Source: Clostridia bacterium (GTDB lineage Bacteria; Bacillota; Clostridia; Lutisporales; Lutisporaceae). From it: a DNA stretch of 12,742 bases. The translations under genes and the position numbers were made by a program. Of this stretch, positions 1 through 6,616 are shown piece after piece. The notes below the pieces were generated by a model. The model saw nothing but the letters and a program-made list of their open reading frames with translations, did not search any database and was not told the origin of the DNA. The stretch lies in NCBI GenBank assembly GCA_029256365.1, contig JAQSYB010000019.1, positions 1-12,742 of the forward strand, written 5' to 3'. Position 1 is the first letter of the stretch; each line of letters starts with the position of its first letter.

Positions 1-230
1 ACAACACAAAAAGATACCTTTGGATTTGCCTTTATGTTATCCAGTTTTTGACCAACTGTTGCACCATGTAAATAGATATACTTATCTGCGTAGGCATAGC
101 TCATTGGAACGCCATAGGGTATATTCTGAGCATCACTGGTAGAGAGTATTCCGTATTCACCTTTTTTTAAAATATCAAGTGCTTCATCCTGTGACACTTG
201 TCTATCTTTTCTTCTCATTTCTCTATACAT
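1..230 (-). CDS. NimA-like pyridoxamine 5'-phosphate oxidase family protein (3' end outside window)
   Basis: Only the N-terminal 76 residues are present; the gene runs off the left edge. The translation begins MYREMRRKDRQVS and continues with GILST, IPYGVPMSY, YIYLHGA and KANPKVSFCVV. That order is typical of the FMN-binding split-barrel family that includes NimA-type nitroimidazole reductases and other small flavin-binding proteins. Two ATGs are available, at 236 and 230. I chose 230 because the GGAGG at 242-238 is 7 bases from it but only 1 base from the upstream ATG. A consensus promoter lies at 271-299. The family fold is well supported. The substrate is not: many members have no known role, and nitroimidazole reduction is only one possibility. 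Confidence 0.82.
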   Translation of the reverse strand, partial: MYREMRRKDRQVSQDEALDILKKGEYGILSTSDAQNIPYGVPMSYAYADKYIYLHGATVGQKLDNIKANPKVSFCV

Positions 231-270
231 TTTCATACCTCCCATATCATTTACATAACAAGTTACTTTT

Positions 271-299
271 AGTATAAAATACTTGTTGACTAACTGCAA
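271..299 (-). promoter_or_regulatory. Sigma-A promoter for the NimA-like gene
   Basis: On the minus strand, TTGCAG (299-294) and TATACT (276-271) are separated by exactly 17 bases. The predicted start is near 264, giving a leader of about 34 bases before the ATG at 230. The -35 box is 2 bases from the -35 box of the divergent tRNA promoter. Confidence 0.65.
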
Positions 300-314
300 T
301 ATTTTTAATATAAT
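286..314 (+). promoter_or_regulatory. Sigma-A promoter for tRNA-Trp
   Basis: TTGACT (286-291), a 17-base spacer and a perfect TATAAT (309-314) form a strong vegetative promoter. The predicted start, about 321, leaves only some 8 bases of 5' leader before the mature tRNA end at 329. Confidence 0.8.
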
Positions 315-328
315 AATATTTGTCGCGT

Positions 329-404
329 AGGGGTATAGCTCAATTGGTAGAGTAGCGGTCTCCAAAACCGTTGGTTCCGGGTTCGAGTCCCTGTACCCCT
401 GCCA
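329..404 (+). tRNA. tRNA-Trp (anticodon CCA)
   Basis: A 76-base cloverleaf with encoded CCA. The acceptor arm AGGGGTA (329-335) pairs with TACCCCT (394-400), the discriminator is G401 and CCA occupies 402-404. The D stem GCTC (338-341) pairs with GAGT (350-353). The anticodon stem GCGGT/ACCGT encloses the loop CTCCAAA, with CCA at 362-364, which reads UGG. The T loop is TTCGAGT (382-388). The T stem is CCGGG (377-381) against CCCTG (389-393), leaving a C378-T392 mismatch; CCCGG would pair fully. The gene has its own promoter and terminator, so it is a single-gene unit, not part of a tRNA array or a secE-nusG operon. Confidence 0.95.
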
Positions 405-415
405 TATATGTACAT

Positions 416-438
416 AAACTGCTTTTAGCAGTTTTTTT
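416..438 (+). terminator. Rho-independent terminator of tRNA-Trp
   Basis: AAACTGC (416-422) and GCAGTTT (428-434) form a 7-bp stem around a 5-base loop, with seven T at 432-438. It starts 12 bases after the tRNA CCA end. Confidence 0.8.
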
Positions 439-470
439 ATTGCCTTTGATTATTCTGCCATTGTAAAACT

Positions 471-534
471 TGTCATTCAGAATACAGTGAAATATCTTAA
501 GATCCTTCAGTCGCGCCGCTCCTTCAGGATGACA
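471..534. repeat. Short palindromic interspersed repeat, copy 1
   Basis: TGTCATTCAGAA (471-482) and TTCAGGATGACA (523-534) are imperfect terminal inverted repeats around an internal segment containing CTTAAGATCCTTCAGTCGC. The TGTCATTCTGA...TTCAGGATGACA pattern recurs as short non-coding palindromic elements in many bacterial genomes. A second, diverged copy in the same orientation lies at 583-644. Both sit in the gap between tRNA-Trp and the transpeptidase terminator, which otherwise holds no gene. No transposase is nearby, so these are passive elements. Confidence 0.7.
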
Positions 535-582
535 GCATGAGTAATTCTTTGAATAAAGCCTTAAAATAAGTGAAATAGAACT

Positions 583-644
583 TGTCATTCTGAACGCAGT
601 GAAGAATCTTAGGATTATTTAGTCGCAGTTCTTTCAGGATAACG
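583..644. repeat. Short palindromic interspersed repeat, copy 2
   Basis: TGTCATTCTGAA (583-594) opens the element and the degraded right end TTCAGGATAACG (633-644) closes it. The interior AGAATCTTAGGAT...AGTCGC matches copy 1 base for base over most of its length. The left end is closer to the usual form of this element than in copy 1, and the right end is further from it, so the copies have decayed independently. Confidence 0.68.
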
Positions 645-672
645 GTATGAAAATGATATATTGCTATTTATT

Positions 673-696
673 AAAAACCGCCTTTCGGCGGTTTTT
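673..696 (-). terminator. Terminator downstream of the L,D-transpeptidase gene (bidirectional)
   Basis: CCGCC (678-682) and GGCGG (687-691) form a GC-rich stem with a 4-base loop, flanked by A5 and T5. It therefore works as AAAAACCGCC...GGCGGTTTTT on either strand. It starts 4 bases beyond the stop codon at 701-703. Confidence 0.85.
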
Positions 697-700
697 ATAT

Positions 701-1465
701 TTATAGATTGTTTTGATATACTCCCCATTTCCTTAAATCCTTATCTGTTCCAATCCATACAGGAGTACCTTTTATGACGGATCGATACAATTCCTCTACA
801 TCGGAGTTCAACATTCTAATACATCCTCTTGAAACATTTTGACCTATGGAGTATGCATTGTTATTGCCGTGAATTCCATATTTATTTTTGTTGCCTATTG
901 TTAGTCCCAGCCATCTTTTACCCAATGGATTACTTTTGTCTCCACCACTGACTGGCTTGGCATAGCCACCACCAGACCATCTTGGGTTTTCTACTTTTGC
1001 TTTGATTTTAAATTTTCCTTCAGGTGTTACATAATTTGTTCTACCCAATGCTACAGGAAATTTTCTAATTGCTGTCTTGTTCCAGTATACTGTTAGAACT
1101 CTATTACTTTTGTTTACTGCAATCCATAGCTTACTGCTAGGTGATTTTTTTACATAATCATTGTATTTGATGTCCTTGCCTTGTTGTAATCTCTTATTTA
1201 ACATTTCCCTAAACTGTTTCCCAGCAATTCCATCGGCTACAATATTACAATCACTTTGCAAATGTAGAATTGCATTACGAAAGTTTAAGTTTTCATCTTT
1301 AAATTCATTTTTATAATACCCCAGACTTCTCAGCCCTTCTATATCCACATCACTTATTGTGTTGCTGCTGACAATGTTACTGCTGTAGCTGAGAATTTCC
1401 TCTGAGTATAAAAAAAAATTTAATGATAAGACACAAGACAGCAAAATGGCAAATAATACTCTCAT
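701..1465 (-). CDS. Secreted L,D-transpeptidase (YkuD domain) with N-terminal peptidoglycan-binding-like region
   Basis: A 254-residue exported cell-wall enzyme. Residues 1-20 form a hydrophobic signal or anchor segment after MR. Residues about 43-90 (LRSLGYY ... AILHLQ ... ADGIAGKQF) look like a PG_binding_1 repeat. The YkuD domain spans about 112-240 and carries the catalytic signature: H199 in IHGNN and C215 in SRGCIRM, with R217. Such enzymes form 3-3 cross-links or attach groups to peptidoglycan through a cysteine acyl-enzyme, outside the membrane. ATG is available at 1489, 1471 and 1465. The AAGGAG at 1480-1475 lies inside the longest version, 3 bases from 1471 and 9 from 1465, so 1465 is preferred. 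I saw no convincing promoter in the gap after the M1 peptidase gene, so co-transcription is possible. Confidence 0.9.
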   Translation of the reverse strand: MRVLFAILLSCVLSLNFFLYSEEILSYSSNIVSSNTISDVDIEGLRSLGYYKNEFKDENLNFRNAILHLQSDCNIVADGIAGKQFREMLNKRLQQGKDIKYNDYVKKSPSSKLWIAVNKSNRVLTVYWNKTAIRKFPVALGRTNYVTPEGKFKIKAKVENPRWSGGGYAKPVSGGDKSNPLGKRWLGLTIGNKNKYGIHGNNNAYSIGQNVSRGCIRMLNSDVEELYRSVIKGTPVWIGTDKDLRKWGVYQNNL

Positions 1466-1555
1466 AAGCATTTGCTCCTTTCTCATCATTAAATTTATTT
1501 TTTGTATTTAATATACTTTTTATGTCTGTTTATATTTGTAATAAATTTTTAGAAT

Positions 1556-3067
1556 TTATTTTGCGTAAAGCCAGTTGTTATAGAAATCATCCAGCTGCTG
1601 CCCAGAAACCTCTTCACTAACCCTTATGAAGTCCTCTGTCGTAGCAATCTTGAATTCAAATTCCTTAAAGTATTGCTGGATAACCTGGAAGAACTTTTCA
1701 TCTCCAAGCTTATTTCTTAATTCATTAAGTACCACAGCACCTCTGGTATAAACCGTTGGTCCATAGTCATCCCAGTTTTTAAAATCATCCAGACCTCTCA
1801 CAACAACACCGTCTATTAATTTGTCTGCGATTACTTCATTGTGTCTTTCTTCCACGCTGTTATTGAAATAGTTCTTACCTCGTTCTGTGCTCAGGGCATT
1901 CTCAATATAGATGCTTTCCGAATAGGTAGCAAATCCTTCATCAAGCCATGCCTCGTCAATTTGGTCATTGCCAACTAAGCTGTAGAACCATTGATGACCT
2001 GTTTCATGAACGATTACAATGGTTAATAAGTCTCTGTTGGCAAAGCTTTTATAATAGTTGTCACTGATGTATACCAAGCCCGGATATTCCATACCACTAG
2101 GGAATACTGTTTCTACAACAGAATATGTTGGATATGGATACTTACCGAATTTTTCATTGAATATTTTGATGGAATTTACACCAATTTCTAAAGCCTCTCT
2201 GCCTCTTTTTTCATCATCCTTATAATAATAGGATTTTACGATTGTACCATCTACCTTTTGCTCAGCAACCTTAAATTCCTTGTTGGCTACAAAGGCAAAG
2301 TCTCTCATGTTGTTGCCTTGGAACTCCCATATTCTGTTGTCGCCCTCTTCCTTGTCGTTTAAGCAATTGCCCGATGCAGCAATGATATATTCCTTAGGTG
2401 CCTTTATGGTCACCTCATAGCTGCTGGAATCGCTGTAGAAAGGGTCTCCAATAGGATAGTACTTATCAAGATTCCATCCACTTTTGTCATATACCGCAGC
2501 TACAGGATACCAATTGCCTAGATTGAAATGATCTTCACCATATCCAAAGCGCTCATTTGCAGGTGGTATTGCTACCTTGTAGTCCATTTCCAACTCAACA
2601 GCATTTCCTGGCTTTAAGCCTTCCGCCAATTCTACCTTTAATATGGTATTTCCTTCTCCTTGGAAAGAGTACTTCAATACCTGCCCTGACTTAGTTTTTA
2701 CAGTGGAAATCTGTGTATTCCCTGGTTCAAAGCCTCTTGAGTAAGCTCTATCAAAATCATCAAACAAAAATGGTGCCGTTTCCTTGCTACTGAATGCATT
2801 GGTATAAACATGGAAATAAAGCTCTTTTAGTTCAACATTTTCTGTATTTACATAGTAAATACTCTGCTTACTGGTTAATGTTTTTTCTTGTGCGTTAAGC
2901 TCTGCATTTATTTTGTATTGATTGCCTTTTTCTGTGGGAACAACCTCGTTGATCGCTTGCGTGTCATCTTCAGGAACATTTTCATTCATGTTTCCTGCAG
3001 CATTACAGCTTATTAAGGCAGTCGCAATAAGTAATATCAACAATCCCAAGCATAATCTTCTTTTCAT
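1556..3067 (-). CDS. Lipoprotein M1-family zinc metallopeptidase
   Basis: A 503-residue protein of the gluzincin M1 family (aminopeptidase N-like). A signal peptide ends in a lipobox, LIS-C21, so the enzyme should be lipid-anchored outside the membrane. The exopeptidase-type substrate motif is GMEYP (325-329), the place of GAMEN in M1 enzymes. The zinc site is HETGH (354-358) plus E377 eighteen residues later in WLDEGFA. Y440 in TVYTRGA is the likely transition-state tyrosine. The N-terminal half is the expected beta-rich saddle domain. The large C-terminal helical domain of full-length aminopeptidase N (about 870 residues) is absent, as in the shorter bacterial M1 proteins. The ribosome site AAGGAG lies within the last two codons of the upstream Cys-rich gene, which suggests translational coupling. 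The true substrate cannot be read from sequence. Confidence 0.92.
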   Translation of the reverse strand: MKRRLCLGLLILLIATALISCNAAGNMNENVPEDDTQAINEVVPTEKGNQYKINAELNAQEKTLTSKQSIYYVNTENVELKELYFHVYTNAFSSKETAPFLFDDFDRAYSRGFEPGNTQISTVKTKSGQVLKYSFQGEGNTILKVELAEGLKPGNAVELEMDYKVAIPPANERFGYGEDHFNLGNWYPVAAVYDKSGWNLDKYYPIGDPFYSDSSSYEVTIKAPKEYIIAASGNCLNDKEEGDNRIWEFQGNNMRDFAFVANKEFKVAEQKVDGTIVKSYYYKDDEKRGREALEIGVNSIKIFNEKFGKYPYPTYSVVETVFPSGMEYPGLVYISDNYYKSFANRDLLTIVIVHETGHQWFYSLVGNDQIDEAWLDEGFATYSESIYIENALSTERGKNYFNNSVEERHNEVIADKLIDGVVVRGLDDFKNWDDYGPTVYTRGAVVLNELRNKLGDEKFFQVIQQYFKEFEFKIATTEDFIRVSEEVSGQQLDDFYNNWLYAK

Positions 3068-3071
3068 GTAA

Positions 3072-3332
3072 TCACTCCTTGCAGAATGTATTTTTTCTGT
3101 TTGACTCCATTATTTTGTCTACAATATAATCATACCCTTTTTCGCCATGTGGTATCAAACAATTCGAGCAATCTTTGATGCCACTATTTGCCACACAGTT
3201 GCCTCCGCAATCCTTCAAGAAATACAAAGGACAATAACAAAATAGGCAATTGAAATTTTCGATATTATTTATTTTATGACAAGGAAAATACTCACATTCC
3301 TTATGCTGAAAAAACTTATATTTATTTTCCAT
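3072..3332 (-). CDS. Cysteine-rich small-domain protein (putative metal-binding)
   Basis: An 86-residue protein with ten cysteines (13, 18, 29, 32, 34, 42, 46, 55, 58, 84) plus conserved histidines. Segments such as EYFPCH, FNCLFCYCPLY, CGGNC and GIKDCSNCLIPH match the 'cysteine-rich small domain' family (Pfam PF04071 as I recall it). That family occurs alone and as a C-terminal extension of some cobalamin-pathway proteins in archaea and clostridia. There is no signal peptide or membrane segment, so it should be cytoplasmic and bind zinc or an iron-sulfur cluster. Its biochemical role is unknown. The start has a good AGGAGGG site at 3345-3339. The TGA stop is 4 bases from the M1 peptidase ATG, so the two genes are expressed together. 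No cobalamin gene is present nearby. Confidence 0.85.
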   Translation of the reverse strand: MENKYKFFQHKECEYFPCHKINNIENFNCLFCYCPLYFLKDCGGNCVANSGIKDCSNCLIPHGEKGYDYIVDKIMESNRKNTFCKE

Positions 3333-3355
3333 TTTAACCCTCCTATGTATGAAAA

Positions 3356-3389
3356 CCTACAGTGGTAAGTCATAAGACACCACTGTAGG
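3356..3389 (-). terminator. Strong hairpin between asnS and the Cys-rich gene; leaky terminator or processing site
   Basis: CCTACAGTGGT (3356-3366) and ACCACTGTAGG (3379-3389) form an 11-bp perfect stem, extended by GTC/GAC beyond a 2-base bulge, with an ATAA loop. On the minus strand it is followed by only TTTTC, a short T run. It begins 12 bases after the asnS stop and ends close to the next ribosome site, leaving no room for a promoter. Confidence 0.65.
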
Positions 3390-3401
3390 CAATAATTTTT
3401 T

Positions 3402-4793
3402 TTAGAATTCTGCTGTTTTTACTGTTCTTGGGAATGGTATGACATCTCTGATATTTGCCATGCCTGTAATATACATAATGGCTCTTTCGAAGCCTAATCC
3501 GTAGCCTGCATGCTTTGTTCCGCCGTATTTTCTAAGGTCAAGATACCACCAATAATCTTCTTGGTTCAAGCCCTTTTCTTTCATAATCGCCTCAATTACA
3601 TCCAGACGTTCTTCTCTTTGACTTCCCCCTATAATTTCTCCGACACCAGGAACCAATAAATCAGCACAGGCAACAGTCTTGTTGTCATCGTTTAGTCTCA
3701 TATAGAAGGATTTGATATCCTTTGGATAATTCGTTACAAATACTGGTTTTTGGAATATCTTTTCTGTCAAATATCTTTCATGCTCTGTTTGTAAGTCACT
3801 GCCCCAATCAATTGGGTATTCAAACTGCTCTCCTGACTTTCTTAGAAGCTCTAAAGCCTCGGTGTATGTCACTCTAACAAAGTCTGAGCTTGCAACATTG
3901 TTCAATCGCTCTAATAGAGTGGTATCTATGAACTTGTTGAAGAATTCCATCTCTTCTGGAGCATTTTCAAGCACATAAGCAATAATGTATTTCAACATGT
4001 CCTCTGCCAAGTCCATATAATCGTCTAAATCTGCAAAGGCAATTTCAGGCTCAATCATCCAAAATTCTGCTGCGTGCTTCGTTGTGTTTGAGTTCTCTGC
4101 TCTGAAGGTTGGTCCAAAGGTATATACGTTTCTAAAGGCCATACAATAGGTCTCAACGTTCAATTGACCACTTACTGTTAGGTTTGACTCCTTGCCAAAG
4201 AAATCTCTGCTGGTGTCAATTTTACCTTCCTCATTTCTTGGTGGGTTTTCCATATCCAAAGTTGTTACTCTGAACATCTCTCCTGCACCTTCTGCATCGC
4301 TACCTGTTATGATTGGTGTGTGTACATATACAAAGCCTCTTTCCTGAAAGAAACGATGTATTGCAAAAGCAACAAGAGATCTTACTCTAAATACAGCGGA
4401 AAAAGTATTTGTTCTTGGTCTTAAGTGGGCAATGGTTCTTAGGAATTCAAAGCTATGGCTTTTCTTTTGAAGTGGATAATCGGAGGTTGAGTGCCCCTCA
4501 ATTTCAATGCTGTCAGCCTTTAATTCAAAAGGCTGCTTCGCACCTGGCGACTCCACTACGATACCACTTATTCTAAGAGAGGACCCTACTGTCAGCTTTG
4601 CCAGCTCCTTAAAGTTCTCTAAGTTTTCATCAAATACCACCTGCAGGTTTTTGAAGAAGCTTCCATCGTTTAACTCGATAAACCCAAAGTTTTTTGATGC
4701 TCTAACTGTTCTTACCCAGCCAGAAACACTAATTTTTTCATTTACAAAATGTCCATCTTGCCTGTACATTTGCTTAATAGTCATGTCTTTCAT
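3402..4793 (-). CDS. asnS: Asparaginyl-tRNA synthetase
   Basis: A 463-residue class IIb synthetase that charges tRNA-Asn with asparagine in the cytoplasm. The N-terminal OB-fold anticodon-binding domain spans about 20-95 (SVSGWVRTVRASKNFGFIEL). Motif 1 is about 135-163. Motif 2 contains PTFRAENSNTTKHAAEFWM (228-246), and motif 3 contains GLGFER (432-437). The protein ends in DVIPFPRTVKTAEF, as asparaginyl enzymes usually do. The insertion around 181-213 (NPPRNEEG ... LTVSGQLNVE) favours AsnRS over AspRS, and the upstream T-box has an Asn specifier, which independently supports the assignment. The start follows AAAGGAGG with normal spacing. Regulation is by transcription attenuation in the 5' leader. 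A hairpin, then the Cys-rich and M1 peptidase genes, follow downstream. Confidence 0.97.
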   Translation of the reverse strand: MKDMTIKQMYRQDGHFVNEKISVSGWVRTVRASKNFGFIELNDGSFFKNLQVVFDENLENFKELAKLTVGSSLRISGIVVESPGAKQPFELKADSIEIEGHSTSDYPLQKKSHSFEFLRTIAHLRPRTNTFSAVFRVRSLVAFAIHRFFQERGFVYVHTPIITGSDAEGAGEMFRVTTLDMENPPRNEEGKIDTSRDFFGKESNLTVSGQLNVETYCMAFRNVYTFGPTFRAENSNTTKHAAEFWMIEPEIAFADLDDYMDLAEDMLKYIIAYVLENAPEEMEFFNKFIDTTLLERLNNVASSDFVRVTYTEALELLRKSGEQFEYPIDWGSDLQTEHERYLTEKIFQKPVFVTNYPKDIKSFYMRLNDDNKTVACADLLVPGVGEIIGGSQREERLDVIEAIMKEKGLNQEDYWWYLDLRKYGGTKHAGYGLGFERAIMYITGMANIRDVIPFPRTVKTAEF

Positions 4794-4820
4794 TGTTATT
4801 TCCTCCTTTTATTTTTCAAA

Positions 4821-4859
4821 AATAAAAACCTTTCATCCCCATAAAAGGGACGAAAGGTT
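4821..4859 (-). terminator. T-box-controlled terminator of the asnS leader
   Basis: GGGACGAAAGGTT (4847-4859) and AACCTTTCATCCC form a long stem on the minus strand with a loop of about 6 bases, followed by TTTTTATTTTT. Its 5' arm directly follows the T-box motif, as required for the terminator/antiterminator switch. Confidence 0.9.
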
Positions 4860-5114
4860 CATTCGCGGTACCACCCAAATTGCCAAGTAAATGGCCATCT
4901 CAATCAGCAGCTAGAATATTGATCTTGAAAACTCAATATTTTTCAATGCTGTCCAAAGATAACGGTTTGGTGCCGTATAAGCCTACTTTAAGCATTTCGG
5001 TTATAGACTCAAGGATGTTCTTCCATATAACTATGATACCGATCTTTCACCCTCATCGGCTCGCTATGCTCCATCATTATATATACTCTTCCTGTCATTG
5101 TCTTTACTTATTTA
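4821..5114 (-). promoter_or_regulatory. T-box riboswitch leader of asnS (Asn specifier AAC)
   Basis: The leader is about 290 bases long. Near its 3' end is the T-box core TTGGGTGGTACCGCG (4878-4864), immediately before the terminator. Stem I shows the conserved AGCGAGCCG ... GGTGAAAGATCGG arrangement (about 5067-5039). The specifier loop contains GAAGAACATCCTTGAG, in which AAC (5019-5017) is an Asn codon followed by a purine. Uncharged tRNA-Asn would pair with AAC and, through its 3' end, with TGGT, stabilising the antiterminator and allowing asnS transcription. The base after TGG is T, so a G discriminator would pair only by wobble. Identification of the element is firm; the stem boundaries are approximate. 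Confidence 0.94.
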
Positions 5115-5119
5115 ACAGA

Positions 5120-5148
5120 ATTCTAATACATTTAGTATTATATGTCAA
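5120..5148 (-). promoter_or_regulatory. Sigma-A promoter of the asnS T-box transcript
   Basis: On the minus strand, TTGACA (5148-5143) is followed after 17 bases by TAGAAT (5125-5120), with a predicted start near 5113. The -35 box begins only 8 bases past the purB stop, and there is no terminator between them. Confidence 0.82.
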
Positions 5149-5155
5149 GTAAAAA

Positions 5156-6604
5156 TTATACCTTTAGATCTACCTTGATATTCAATACATCCTTATTCTG
5201 ATCCAGTACAGGGTAGATATACTCATGAAGGAACTCTTCAACCTGTTCAGGTGCTCTGCCTATAAAATTCCTTGCATCCATCAGCTGGTCGATTTCTTCT
5301 GTTGTAAGGTTAAATTCTGGGTCTAGTCTAATTAAATCAATTAGGTTGTTATCCAAACCTTCTTCCTTTACTCTTTTCCCCGCTTCCATTGAATATACTC
5401 TTATTCTTTCATGCAGCTCCTGCCTGTCTCCGCCTCTCATTACGGCCTCCATAAGAATTGACTCTGTCGCCATAAATGGCAATTCCTGCTCTACATGCTT
5501 TTTGATCATTTTTTCGTAAACCACCAAACCCGATGTTACATTAATCATGATTTCTAAAATGCTGTCAACAGCAAGAAAAGCTTGTGGTATGGCAAGTCTT
5601 TTATTTGCAGAATCATCTAAGGTTCTTTCGAACCACTGAGTAGCCGCTGTTATGGCTGGATTTAGTGTATTCACTATAACAAACCTTGCCAAAGCGCCAA
5701 TTCTCTCACTACGCATTGGGTTTCTCTTATACGCCATTGCAGAGGAGCCAATTTGCTGCTTTTCAAAGGGTTCTTCAACTTCTTTAAGGTGTTGTAGCAA
5801 TCTGATGTCATTGCTGAATTTATAAGCCGATTCCGCTATCTGACCCAATACATTGAGGACCTGACTGTCTAGCTTTCTCGAATAGGTCTGACCTGTTACT
5901 GCAAAGGTCTTTTCAAAGCCCATTTTATCAGCGATCATCTGATCAAGCTTTCTTATTTTATCATGGTCTCCATTAAACAATGACATAAAGCTTGCTTGCG
6001 TACCAGTAGTACCTTTTACGCCTCGCAGCTTCATGCGACTGAGCTGAAACTCTAATTCTTCTAAGTCCATAAGGAAATCCTGCATCCATAATGTGCAGCG
6101 TTTTCCTACTGTAGTAAGCTGTGCAGCTTGAAAATGGGTAAAGCCTAAGGTTGGCAGATCCTTAAACTTCTTTGAAAACTCAGCCATATTATTTAATGTA
6201 TTCAATAGCTTTGTCTTTACTAGCTTAAGTCCCTCAGTCATTTGAATGACATCTGTATTATCACCGACATAGGCACTAGTAGCCCCTAGATGTATAATAG
6301 GCTTTGCATTGGGACATTGTACCCCATAAGCATGAACATGAGACATAACGTCATGTCTGGTTTCTTTTTCTCTTTGCACCGCTACATCATAGTTAATGTC
6401 ATAAATATGCTGTTTCAGCTCTTCAACCTGCTGTTCTGTAATATTGATTCCTAGCTGCATTTCACTTTCAGCCAATGCCACCCACAGCTTTCTCCATGTG
6501 GAAAACTTGTAGTCATCAGAGAAAATAAAAGACATTTCTTTGCTGGCATATCTCGTATTCAAAGGATTTTGATATATATCTGTATTGTGTATTGATTTAT
6601 CCAT
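5156..6604 (-). CDS. purB: Adenylosuccinate lyase (PurB-like)
   Basis: 482 residues of the fumarase/aspartase superfamily. The enzyme splits SAICAR and adenylosuccinate, releasing fumarate, in AMP synthesis. The superfamily signature is GSSAMAYKRNPMRSE (from about residue 286), with the catalytic serine in the SSAM loop. The other conserved stretches are MSHVHAYG (about 87-94) and GFTHFQAAQ with H157. The long form and the SSAMxYKRNPMRSE signature resemble the eukaryotic-type lyase more than the roughly 430-residue Bacillus PurB. ATG occurs at 6607 and 6604. AAAGGA is 3 bases from the first and 6 from the second, so 6604 is preferred. It lies 12 bases after the aminotransferase stop, in the same operon, away from the usual purine cluster. 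Another lyase acting on a succinyl adduct is less likely. Confidence 0.93.
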   Translation of the reverse strand: MDKSIHNTDIYQNPLNTRYASKEMSFIFSDDYKFSTWRKLWVALAESEMQLGINITEQQVEELKQHIYDINYDVAVQREKETRHDVMSHVHAYGVQCPNAKPIIHLGATSAYVGDNTDVIQMTEGLKLVKTKLLNTLNNMAEFSKKFKDLPTLGFTHFQAAQLTTVGKRCTLWMQDFLMDLEELEFQLSRMKLRGVKGTTGTQASFMSLFNGDHDKIRKLDQMIADKMGFEKTFAVTGQTYSRKLDSQVLNVLGQIAESAYKFSNDIRLLQHLKEVEEPFEKQQIGSSAMAYKRNPMRSERIGALARFVIVNTLNPAITAATQWFERTLDDSANKRLAIPQAFLAVDSILEIMINVTSGLVVYEKMIKKHVEQELPFMATESILMEAVMRGGDRQELHERIRVYSMEAGKRVKEEGLDNNLIDLIRLDPEFNLTTEEIDQLMDARNFIGRAPEQVEEFLHEYIYPVLDQNKDVLNIKVDLKV

Positions 6605-6616
6605 CATTTGTCCTTT

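Noticed and set aside
234..236. Upstream ATG as start of the NimA-like gene
   Set aside because: Only one base from the GGAGG; the ATG at 230 is correctly spaced.
340..588. Minus-strand 82-codon open frame across the tRNA and first repeat
   Set aside because: It is antisense to tRNA-Trp, its terminator and repeat copy 1, has no ribosome site and no recognisable protein.
471..644. Possible CRISPR array or protein-coding repeat
   Set aside because: Only two diverged copies with palindromic ends, a single spacer-like gap and no cas genes; better explained as interspersed palindromic elements.
1490..1555. Promoter for the L,D-transpeptidase gene
   Set aside because: TATATT is present, but no acceptable -35 box lies at 16-18 bases.
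4507..5152. Plus-strand open frames overlapping the asnS start and T-box leader
   Set aside because: They are shadows of asnS codons and of the structured T-box; no ribosome sites or protein families.
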